From positions 1 to 34,618 of the forward strand of contig JANBPT010000464.1 of assembly GCA_027575765.1 (NCBI GenBank): a stretch of DNA of 34,618 bases, given 5' to 3'. This stretch comes from Tieghemiomyces parasiticus. Its lineage: Eukaryota > Kickxellomycota > Dimargaritomycetes > Dimargaritales > Dimargaritaceae. How positions within the stretch are numbered: the stretch's first letter is position 1; each line of letters starts with the position of its first letter. Under the pieces are notes generated by a model. That model was not told the origin of the DNA and ran no database searches. It saw nothing but the letters and a program-made list of their open reading frames with translations. Below, piece by piece: positions 8,765 to 17,477 of the stretch. Position numbers and translations under genes: made by a program.

Positions 8765-9778
8765 TCAGGTAAATTGCACAATATTTCCCACAGTCTTACA
8801 CGTCGTACCTGGTGGGATCTGGAGTCGAACCCATTGACCGTACGCGCACTGCATCCAGTAACCTACGTCAGCACACTTCATATCACCCCCGTTGCAGACG
8901 GTGGCAGGTTCACTATTGGGAATGGCCATGAAAGATGGTGGTGGAGCCGGCTTCGACCGGTGCCGAGCGACTTTGACCTTGGACTGTGACTGACCCTCGT
9001 TATGATCCTCATCACCGACGTCGCTGTTGTCATTACCGTTGACCCCCTTCTGGTAACTGGGGTCAGGGCTTATCGTGTTCGCACTAGTGGATAGCGACTG
9101 TGGGGGGGCCTGGTAAGACGGCGACCCTGACGGCCGGACGGTAATGACCGGGGCGTCCTCATACAGTTTGTTTTTGGAGTCGCCGCTGTAGAAGAACTCG
9201 GGAATTTGCGGGGTATCAGGACCATAGTTGGCCACGACCATTCGGGGTCCTGTAATAGCGCCGTTCGGGTCGCCGCCGGTGATGGCAATGTCGGCACAAT
9301 TCTGATAAAACTCTCGGTTACCAATGGCGTTGACCCAGCTCCAGGAAAACACCACGCGGTCCGATGGTGGGGCATTGTGTGGGATGGGCACATTGAACTG
9401 CAGACCGTTACCAAAGCAGTGGTTCATCTCGGAGTGAAGGACGACGAAATTGGCGCCCCCATCATAGGAGACCGAAAATTGGCAGTGGCCCCCGCCGTGA
9501 GAGGCGCCGCCAGCCATAAACTCCACGGGGATGCTGCTGCCAGCCGCGAATGTGGCGACCGGGTGATCGTAGGGGGTTTGGAACTTGCACAGAGGCTGGT
9601 GGACCTGGTTGGCGAGGCCGATGGGAGACTTAATACTGTAATCGACTGACTGGCCCGTGGGTGGGCGAGGACAACCAGCATGGCTGGAGTACCGTGGGCA
9701 CGGGCTGACCATAGCCATGTGGGCCGAAACTGTAGTGACCGCGAAGAGGGCACTGGTGAGAAGGTTGCGCAAGGCCAT
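8765..9778 (-). CDS. Secreted lytic polysaccharide monooxygenase, AA11-type, with Cys-rich C-terminal module
   Basis: A single exon encodes 337 residues. Residues 1-19 are a signal peptide; cleavage after VSA exposes His20 as mature residue 1 (HMAMVSPCPR), the first half of the copper histidine brace. The second brace His is His94 in GGASHGGGHCQFSVSYD, and NREFYQNCADI supplies the axial Tyr158. These three signatures match AA11 chitin-active LPMOs, which cleave chitin oxidatively outside the cell. Residues about 210-290 are a low-complexity Ser/Pro/Asp linker. Residues 290-337 carry four cysteines (295, 302, 311, 327) with aromatic residues (GYWMQCAYGQWV, PPGTTC), resembling small fungal chitin-binding modules such as CBM19. 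I chose the ATG at 9776-9778 because it gives a proper signal peptide; an upstream in-frame ATG adds 27 residues. An exported chitin degrader would suit a saprotroph or mycoparasite, which is inference. Confidence 0.9.
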   Translation of the reverse strand: MALRNLLTSALFAVTTVSAHMAMVSPCPRYSSHAGCPRPPTGQSVDYSIKSPIGLANQVHQPLCKFQTPYDHPVATFAAGSSIPVEFMAGGASHGGGHCQFSVSYDGGANFVVLHSEMNHCFGNGLQFNVPIPHNAPPSDRVVFSWSWVNAIGNREFYQNCADIAITGGDPNGAITGPRMVVANYGPDTPQIPEFFYSGDSKNKLYEDAPVITVRPSGSPSYQAPPQSLSTSANTISPDPSYQKGVNGNDNSDVGDEDHNEGQSQSKVKVARHRSKPAPPPSFMAIPNSEPATVCNGGDMKCADVGYWMQCAYGQWVRLQIPPGTTCKTVGNIVQFT

Positions 9779-9996
9779 GCTATAGCCGGGAATAATGGGT
9801 ATGCTGGAATGATACAGTAACAGAGTAATCAATGAGAGCCAGAATTTAACGTCGTCCAAGTGGGCGAATCGAGAGCAACTAAAGCGCGGTGAGCCGGATG
9901 GGTGTGCGTGCCGAGGAGGGTCAATGAGACGGATTAGGAAAACCTGATACTTGGGGTGTAAGGTACTGAGTCGATTCTGGGCGGACGGCGTTCCAG

Positions 9997-10006
9997 ATTT
10001 TATATT
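9997..10006 (-). promoter_or_regulatory. TATA-like box, AA11 gene
   Basis: The minus strand reads AATATAAAAT about 220 bases upstream of the chosen AA11 start codon. The distance would give a 5' leader near 150-190 bases. This is motif recognition only. Confidence 0.3.
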
Positions 10007-11261
10007 GACGGTACAGGGATGCGAAGGGAGCGAGTCGGCGAAGGTCTACAAGCGGCGAGAACTAGGGGTCGGTGCTAGACATGCTGTGCTGTAGGTCCAC
10101 CAACCAGCTACTGTGCCATAGCGAGTACCCATGGTAGCATGGGCCACCCAACGGTCTTGCCGTGCCGTGCTCGGCCGACGCGGGCAAAATAGGGGGCCTT
10201 ATGCCAGATCAGGGTGACTGTTGATTCAATGAACGGTAGGTGGACCTCGCGCTAACGGGTCGCATTCCGGCGCCTATGATCTTGGCCGGCTTAAGGAGGG
10301 TCACTGAGTCAATCAGAGCTAATAGTAAATAAAGGGGCATGTCAAGACGGGAGGGGGCGTGTCGGTCATCACTGAATCGAGGCCGCGTCAACTAAACCTA
10401 GACGTAGGTTTCCAAGGCCCTGGATACACGGGCTGAGTGGATAGCGAATGAATTCACTGCAGAATCTATCAAGCCAGTCGTGTTTACATTCCCGTACCTG
10501 TCTTGTCTCGCACGAGTGTAGGATCGGACCAATCTGAATATCTATGCCCGCTCGTTGTCGGCTCCCCAATAGCTAGACGGCTGGACGCGCGTGGATTTCT
10601 AAACGTATGGGCCCTATAATATACCCATGAGGTCGGGCTTAATGGTAATATCCACAGATGTCGCTCTTACCCACTACCTCTCGCAGTTATCAAGAGCAGG
10701 CCTGTTTGTCGCCTGAATGTAGTCCGTAATTCACCTGCCAATTCATATATAGTTAGGGACATGATGGCGGTTGATTGGATTACGTGGGTCCACATCCTGG
10801 CCTTACAAGGATTGGTATTTGCCCCCGGCCTAAAGACACTTGGTCAGTAGTGAGGATGCCTGTCTCTTTCATTGACGAGCCCCTCCCTGGACCAACCCTC
10901 TCCCCCTTGGTGGCTGAAAGCCAGGGCAACTCGCAGGCTTGAATACACACCGCCACTTGTGAATTTTAGGCACTCTAGGCCAATAGGCCCTTCTCTCGTC
11001 TACTACCTGCGCCACCTACTAGCCAGGCTGTCGGGGTAGTGAATACGACCTGCTGGTTCACCTCATGCGGACTGCGCCACGTCGACCAGCCCTACCGTCC
11101 CTCAGAACCGCTTTCCCTCATACAAAATCTAGGTGCCCCTGGGCTACGAGGGTTGGGCGAAATGGCGTGGACCTAGTGATCCCCGTAGTCCCTTAGCCAC
11201 ACCAGCGGCAGTATCCGCACGTCCCTCTCATCCTGGGGCGCAACGGGTTGGCCCCGGTGGG

Positions 11262-11279
11262 TTCTGGATCATTCTCGAG
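11262..11279 (+). promoter_or_regulatory. Heat-shock-element-like array upstream of STI1
   Basis: Four alternating units sit at exact 5-base spacing: TTC (11262), GAt (11267), TTC (11272), GAg (11277). This matches the inverted nTTCnnGAAn repeat bound by heat-shock factor Hsf1, with the two GAA units one base off. It lies about 320 bases upstream of the STI1 start codon. STI1 is heat-inducible through Hsf1 in yeast. Confidence 0.45.
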
Positions 11280-11598
11280 CCCAGCAACATCGCCAAAAGT
11301 GCGCCCACGATTCCCACCTGCCCCCTCGTATCTTCAAAGTCTAGGTTACCACTTAAGCTTACCCGAAAGGCAACTCTCTTTTTGCCCATACACTTTGCTT
11401 AAGTCTAGCGCCCCATCGACTGCCGTACGCCCTGCACTTCACGCCGTCCGAGTCTAACCCCCTACCCATTAACACATTCCGTTCCCCAGGTTAACTGCTC
11501 TGGCACTCTTTGCTTTCTAAACTTGACCCCTATCGCGCTCCTATTCGCACCACCTCACCATCCCCACTCGATCCATCCACCCACTTCCGACATTGATT

Positions 11599-13320
11599 AT
11601 GGCGACGGCTGACGAGCTCAAGCAGATCGGCAACCAGCAGTTTAGCGCCGGCCAATACGACGCGGCCGTCGAGACCTTTGGTAAGGCCATCGAACTTGCC
11701 CCCGAGAACCACGTCTTGTACAGCAACCGGTCGGCGGCCTATGCCTCGGCCAAGAAGTACACCGAGGCGCTCGCGGACGCCGAAAAGACCGTCGAGGTCA
11801 AGCCCGATTGGCCCAAGGGCTACGGCCGCAAGGGTGCCGCGTTATACGGGCTGGACCGTCTGGAAGACGCCCGCGAGGCCTTCAACGCTGGCCTTGCCCT
11901 GGATCCCAACAACGCCCAACTACGCAAGGGTCTCGACGACGCCGAACGCGCTCTGCTCAAGCGCGACCACCCGGAAGGCGTGCGCGGTATCCATGATATC
12001 TTTTCGGGCGATATCGTCGGCAAAATGGCGCAGAACCCCAAGCTGGCCCCCTACCTTGCGCAACCCGACCTCATGGACAAAGTACGCGCCATACAGCAGG
12101 ACCCCAGCGTACTCAACCAGCACATGCAGGATCCGCGCATCATGAACCTGATGATGGGCCTGCTCGGTGTCAGCATGGGCGGCGAGGGTGGCGGTTTCGG
12201 CGACGACGACCAGCCCATGGACCAGGACAGCCCGCCCGCGGCCGCCTCGAGGCCCCCACCGGCCGCCAAGTCGGCCCCGGCGAAGCCACCCACGCCCGAG
12301 CCTACTGAGCTTACCGAGGAGGAGCAGCGCAAGCAGGAGGCCCTGGCCGAGAAGGACCTGGGTAACCAGTGTTACAAGAAGCGCCAGTTCGCCGACGCCC
12401 TGGCCCACTATGACAAGGCCTGGGAGCTGGACAGCACCAACGTCACGATTCTGACCAACAAGGCGGCGGTGCAGTTTGAACAGGGCGAGTACGATGCATG
12501 CATCGCCACTTGCGAGGAGGCCGTGGCAGTGGGCCGCGACCACCGGACCGACTACAAGGTGATTGCCAAGGCCTTCGCGCGCATCGGAAACGCCTACAGC
12601 AAGAAGGAGGACCTGCCCAATGCCATCCGCTACTACCAAAAGTCACTCACTGAGCATCGCACGCCCGATACGCTCAACAAACTCAAGGCGCTCGAGAAGA
12701 CCCAGCGCGAGGCCGAGCGGCAGGCATACCTGAGTCCGGAGCTGGCCGAGAAGGCGCGCGAGGCCGGTAACGCGGCGTTCAAGGAACAGAACTACGCGGA
12801 GGCCGTGAAGCAGTACACCGAGGCCATCGCGCGGGCCCCCGAGGATCCGCGGAGCTACAGCAATCGGTCGGCGGCCTACACGAAGCTGATGGCGTTCCCC
12901 GAGGCATACAAGGACTGCGAAACGTGCCTGGCGCTGGACCCCAAGTTTGTCAAGGCCTACGTGCGCAAGGCCAACCTCGAATTTTTCAAGAAGGAGTACA
13001 CCAAATGTTTGGAGACGTGCCAGATGGCGCGTGACCTGGACACGGAGGGTCGCCACACCCACGAGCTTGACCAGCAGACGATGAAGTGCTACCAGGCCCT
13101 CAACGAGGCCCAGTCCGACACCCCCGAGGCCCGCCAAGAGGCCATGCGTCGCGCGGCGTCTGATCCCGAGATCCAGTCCATCATGGCGGACCCGATCATG
13201 CAACAGATCCTCCAGCAGATGCAAAGCAACCCGCAGGCTGTGCGTGAGCACATGAAGAACCCAACTGTGTCGGCCAAGATCAACAAGCTTATTAACGCCG
13301 GCATTATCCGCGTGGGTTAG
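11599..13320 (+). CDS. STI1: Hsp70-Hsp90 organizing co-chaperone Sti1/Hop
   Basis: An intronless gene encodes 573 residues, against about 589 in yeast. Sti1 is a cytosolic adaptor that binds the EEVD tails of Hsp70 and Hsp90 and passes client proteins between them. The order is TPR1 (about 5-120, ADELKQIGNQQFSAGQYDAA, YSNRSAAY), DP1 (about 135-185, DIFSGDIVGKMAQNPKLAPY and LNQHMQDPRIM), an acidic/proline linker (197-240), TPR2A (about 245-360, EKDLGNQCYKKRQFADALAH), TPR2B (about 378-495, EAGNAAFKEQNYAEAVKQYT) and DP2 (about 518-573, SDPEIQSIMADPIMQQIL). Carboxylate-clamp residues (K/R-x-x-GN, N-x-S-A-A) are visible in the TPR units. The ATG at 11599 is the first in frame and directly precedes the usual ADELK-type start. 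Dense G/C-ending codons suggest high expression. A possible heat-shock element lies upstream. Confidence 0.97.
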   Translation: MATADELKQIGNQQFSAGQYDAAVETFGKAIELAPENHVLYSNRSAAYASAKKYTEALADAEKTVEVKPDWPKGYGRKGAALYGLDRLEDAREAFNAGLALDPNNAQLRKGLDDAERALLKRDHPEGVRGIHDIFSGDIVGKMAQNPKLAPYLAQPDLMDKVRAIQQDPSVLNQHMQDPRIMNLMMGLLGVSMGGEGGGFGDDDQPMDQDSPPAAASRPPPAAKSAPAKPPTPEPTELTEEEQRKQEALAEKDLGNQCYKKRQFADALAHYDKAWELDSTNVTILTNKAAVQFEQGEYDACIATCEEAVAVGRDHRTDYKVIAKAFARIGNAYSKKEDLPNAIRYYQKSLTEHRTPDTLNKLKALEKTQREAERQAYLSPELAEKAREAGNAAFKEQNYAEAVKQYTEAIARAPEDPRSYSNRSAAYTKLMAFPEAYKDCETCLALDPKFVKAYVRKANLEFFKKEYTKCLETCQMARDLDTEGRHTHELDQQTMKCYQALNEAQSDTPEARQEAMRRAASDPEIQSIMADPIMQQILQQMQSNPQAVREHMKNPTVSAKINKLINAGIIRVG

Positions 13321-13340
13321 GTTGGGTGAGGGAAGATACT

Positions 13341-13377
13341 GTGCGCGTGTGTCTGTGTTTGTTTGTGTGTGTGTGTT
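13341..13377 (+). repeat. GT-rich simple repeat in the STI1 3' flank
   Basis: Imperfect GT dinucleotide repeats begin 20 bases after the STI1 stop codon. On the transcript this would be UG-rich sequence in the 3' untranslated region, of the kind that can bind RNA-processing factors; that role is inference. Confidence 0.7.
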
Positions 13378-14313
13378 CCCCCATTTGGACCGGCTAGTCC
13401 GCTGCGCTTGTATTTGACTACGGCTGTACAACCTAGGGCCACCTGTCCGCTGGACTATCTCCCTTCTTAATGCCAGTTATCCGGTTGCGACGTTATTAAA
13501 TGTCATTGTCAGCAAGGTCTCTCGATCTTAGGCCAAGGTTAGCGCCTATCCATCCGCCGGCTGCCCCAAAAGAGGGCAAATGACAGGCACTCAGGCCTTG
13601 AGTTGTAGGCATCGGCGGCGTAAGTAGATGTGTAACGTGCAGTTTCAGCTGTTTAAAATGGCGTGTGTGGATAGTACTGTGGGGAAAACCATATTTTGAA
13701 GCGACCTCTCTCACCTGCCTTGATACGGGGCTGCAAGAGGGGTGCTCGTAGATTGGGTACGGATAAGAGGGGGGGAATAGACTGACCAGCGCCTCAGCTT
13801 TATCGGCCAGTAAAGGGAAGAGTCCTGGCATTATGCGCTTAGGATGGCAGGATGCAGGTGGTTCAGGCACTCTTAAGGCAAAAGTGGAAGGGTTGCTGGC
13901 GTCGAAGGCAAGGTGGCACAAAGGCCAATAGTTAAAGCCTCACAGGCTAGAGGATTTCACATGCGAGAGATGGTTACCCATAGGCACAGGGCGCCCTTTG
14001 AAGATTATCCTAATTCTGGACCAGTAAGGTGGCGGGGCCCAGCAAGTCACGCCTCCTCCCCCTTCAACTCCGTCATCCGATTGCGCCAACGTCTGTCACA
14101 CCTATGCTATTTCTGCCGGTCTTGTCGCTCTCCACCCGTGGGGCATATCTGGACACTGCGAAGACACCTCCATCCATCGGAGCGTTACGAGGGAAGATTG
14201 TCGCCGGTTAGACTATTTTCCTTTCGGGGGACTGGGCGGTCGATGAATTTTGGGGAGCGAGGAATACGGGGTTCGATATGCCTGGCGAATGTAACCCAGT
14301 GGCTGGCGAAGCG

Positions 14314-14320
14314 TATAAAA
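14314..14320 (+). promoter_or_regulatory. TATA-like box, esterase gene
   Basis: TATAAAA lies about 210 bases upstream of the esterase start codon, followed by a pyrimidine-rich leader. Confidence 0.35.
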
Positions 14321-14528
14321 GAGAAAACTTTCTCCTCCCGTCCTGGAATCTGCTTATGGGATAGGACACTATACCTAATCGCGTTTTTACAGCCTCCCTT
14401 TATTCCAAGCCTATAACCTTTTATCACTCGCCTCTCCCTTCGACCACGATACTGCGGCCCCCAAGCCAAAACATAGGTCTTGTACATGGTCCATTGATTC
14501 ACTTACATTATCTTGCTTTGATTTCGCG

Positions 14529-17203
14529 ATGCTAGACCACGTTGTGGGTAAACCGTCTGCCACCTGGAGTCGCCTCCAGGTAGCCATCTTGACAGCCTTA
14601 GCCACTGTGTTTCTGGGCCGGGCAAAGACAGAATACTTACCGTTATGGCTACGGTCCTTTGATAGTGCACTGGGTAGGTTTGACCGTCTTGGACAGTCGC
14701 TAGGCTACTCCACTAGCGTTGTCCGCACGTGAAAGGGCACGATCGTCATCCCCCCCTGTTGTCGCTACGCTTTGCGGTGTGCTCCACTGCCGTCCGACCT
14801 AATCAAGCCTGCCCGCCCCCTGTCCCCCCCCCTCATTTACACTGCCCCCCCCATCCAGGTCGCGTGGCACCTTGGAAGCTCGTATTAGCCACCTGGACCG
14901 CGCAGTACGTCCTGCGACGCTTATTTGTCCTGCTCGGCATGAACGGTAGCGAGCCGCTGGCCCGGCTCTACACACCAGCCTACTTCCGCGCGACCTACAT
15001 CTTCACAGCGCTCGACGTTGGCTTCTGGACGGCCATGAACGTGCGTCCCAAGTTTCTGCGGGATTCACTGTCCATCCTCTTCACGGGTTTATACCTGTGC
15101 CTACCCCACCTGGCCGACGAGAAACTTCGTCGTATCCAAAGGACCGCCACCGTCGAGCACATGCGGGTGGGTTGGAACAAGAGTCACAACCCGTACCTCC
15201 GCCTCCTGACCCACTTCAACTACACCCCGGTCGACCTGTGTCGTACCCTGACCCTGGACCGGCCCGCTCGCCTGCGGCCACACCAGCCGTACCTCCGCGA
15301 TCATCCATTTGAGGTCAAGGTATTCTTCGCTGGCTCTCTCGAGCAGTTCCGTACAGCTCGTTCCGTGCTGTACCACGTCCCCGGGGGTGGATTCGTGGCC
15401 ATGGACCCGAGCTGTCACGAGGATTACCTTCGTATCTGGGCCAAGCAGCTGGGCGTACCGGTCGTTAGCATCAACTACCGTAAGGCTCCCGAATTCCCGT
15501 TCCCATTCGCGCTCGAAGAGTGCTTCGACTTTTACCGCCTTCTGGTCGAAACCAACGGGGCCTGCATCGGTCTGGCCGGGTGGCACGACGCCGAACGCGC
15601 TAACAGCCCCGTGGATCCGATCCGCATCCCCCTCGTCGGTGACTCGGCCGGTGGCAATTTGGCGGCCGGGGTTACCCTCCAAATCCTCGAGTTCCCCGAC
15701 CTGACCATATCTATTCCGCGGGAGGAACTAACTCGTCTCCCGCGGCCTGCCGGACTTCTCCTCGTCTACGGGTGCTTCGATTTCAACTTTACTAGCTGGA
15801 TGTCTGGCCAGGACTATCAGCGGATGCGTAACATGAGTTCCGATGAGCGGCTACCGTCCATGCTGGCCACCCGGGACCACCTGCACCACCGCTCGCCACT
15901 CGCCACCCGACCAGATACCCACAGTCGGTGGCGCCGGCGCCACGGTCCGACCATCGCTGACCGAGTAGTAGTGTTTGATCCCCAAGAGGCCGCCGCGCTA
16001 TCCCGCACGACGTCTGCACAATACCTGGGAGGTGGAGGGAGTACTGCAGGGATCGAGGCAGGCGAGGCCTCCACACCGGCGCTCAGTGATGCGGAGGAGG
16101 TCGCTACGCCGGTTACCACCACGACACAGGCGACAGGGGAAAAGTCCGAGACAAGAAGCCATGACCTGGTCGGCGCGAAACCAACACGTACCCGCCTGGC
16201 CATGAGCAGCCGTTCTTGCTTTATTAACGACCGTCTCCTGCCGGCTGACCTGCAGCGCGCCATGGCCATCCTCTACATTGGCCCCAACAACCGCCCGGAT
16301 TTTAGTCGCAACTACTACATCTCCCCGGTGGTCGCCCCAGACCACCTGTTGGCCCAGTTCCCACATACCTGTTTCGTCTGTGGTGAAAAGGATCCCCTCG
16401 TCGACGATACCATCGTACTGGCCGCGCGGATCCGGGAGGCTAAGCACCGTCTGGCCACCCGGCTGTCGACGGTAGAGGTGGGGGGCCGCTATAATAGCGA
16501 TAAGGAATACAAGGGTAAACCGACCAGCCAACGTCGCCACCGTTCGTTTGCCAATCGACATGCCCTCACACCACTCGACGTGGCCGGGGCGCCGAAGTCT
16601 GGCCCGCAGGTGGGCGTGCACTTCTTCACGGGTGGTCATCCCGAAGAGTCCGAAATGTCAGACGTCGAGCCGCCGTCCATGTTCGCCGCTTCCGCCGCCA
16701 CCGACGGCAATGGCACAGCGTCGGCGGTCCAGATGGAGGCCGACCCCTCCGGAAAATGGCACGACCTGCTCACCGGCACCGACCACGCTCAACTTGAGAC
16801 CCACCTCGATACCACCACCCATGTCCAAATCATTGAGGGTATTTCGCACGGCTTCCTTAACATGCTGGCCGTTTACCCACCGGCCCGAGAGTATATCGAT
16901 TACATGGCAGCGGGGATCCTGCGCGAGTTCGTTAATCCGACGGAGTCTGCTAGCGCGCATGGGCCGGGCCTCGATATCCCCGCGTCGGTCGATCCTGAGG
17001 TCAATAACCAGGTAGCCGGTTCAGCTGCACCGAGCTCCACTGGCCAGCGACCGTCCCCTTCGGTGGCCCGGGCCACCCGCCCGTTCAGCCCACCAGCCTT
17101 CCCCATCCCTGGTAGTGTGCCAACTAGCTCCCTGGTTTCCCGTCGTCGGGCGGATTTGGCGGCTGCGCTGGGTGCCGTTCCCCTCTCTTCGCCAGGCCCC
17201 TAG
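14529..17203 (+). CDS. Membrane-anchored alpha/beta-hydrolase (hormone-sensitive-lipase-like esterase), two exons
   Basis: The proposed exons are 14529-14673 and 14859-17203 (intron donor GTAGGT, acceptor CATCCAG, both phase 1), giving 829 residues. The splice joins MLDHVVGKPSATWSRLQ..., a membrane-type N-terminus, to GRVAPWKLVLATW; the second exon alone has only poly-proline nonsense upstream. Further hydrophobic segments follow near 85-130. The catalytic core shows HVPGGGF (about 221-227, oxyanion hole, a variant of HGGG), the FPFALEEC segment, nucleophile GDSAGGNLA (Ser311), EKDPLVDD (Asp about 560) and GISHGFLN (His about 712). It resembles fungal HSL/steryl-deacetylase-like esterases, which hydrolyse lipid or sterol esters at membranes; the substrate is unknown. 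Large low-complexity inserts separate Ser from Asp (about 390-495) and Asp from His (about 585-690), making it longer than usual. It is convergent with the ABC transporter 274 bases away. Confidence 0.85.
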
Positions 17204-17477
17204 TCAAACGCCATTTCTATTAATAGTGGGGGAAAAAATGGACCAGTTCGTCGAGATGCAGGGGCACGGCTGCCGAATTTGACATACCAGAAAACCTCCA
17301 GCCCAGCTTGCCAACTTAACTGTTGATGAAAGTTTTATGGTCCAGGGGGTAAATGGCAAAAAAATGATAATTGAGTAAAACGAGCACGCTACATAGCAAA
17401 GAAGCCGGCGAATAACTTAACAGGATATAAAATAGGCTAAAGACAATGCGTTACCGGGCCTATGTACCCTCAGGTGT

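Larger units (their letters stand above)
9779..11598. other. Divergent intergenic region between the AA11 gene and STI1
   Basis: About 1.8 kb carries the promoters of two divergent genes. It contains a TATA-like site for the AA11 gene and a heat-shock-element-like array for STI1. Small hairpins such as CCCATG/CATGGG at 10128-10143 occur. No open frame here looks like protein. The stretch from about 11100 to 11598 is pyrimidine-rich on the plus strand, typical of the region just upstream of a fungal start codon. Confidence 0.45.
13321..14528. other. Intergenic region between STI1 and the esterase gene
   Basis: A GT-rich STI1 3' flank is followed by about 1 kb with no convincing gene. The 141-residue minus-strand open frame at 13496-13921 has no recognisable domain or composition bias. 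The esterase promoter with a TATA-like box is near the right end. Confidence 0.4.

Noticed and set aside
11920..12639. 239-residue open frame antisense to STI1
   Set aside because: Same cause: reverse reading of G/C-ending codons within the TPR gene.
12643..13431. 262-residue open frame antisense to STI1
   Set aside because: It is a shadow of the highly biased STI1 codons; it is rich in Leu/Val/Gly/Arg with no domain.
13496..13921. 141-residue minus-strand open frame downstream of STI1
   Set aside because: Its composition is unlike the genes here and no family or signal is visible; probably chance.
14729..14858. ATG-less upstream part of the esterase frame (MKGHDRHPP... as protein start)
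   Set aside because: It is a poly-proline, poly-pyrimidine tract that fits the end of an intron, and the first codon is not ATG.
15998..16639. 213-residue open frame antisense to the esterase
   Set aside because: It lies within the catalytic gene on the other strand and has no recognisable motif.
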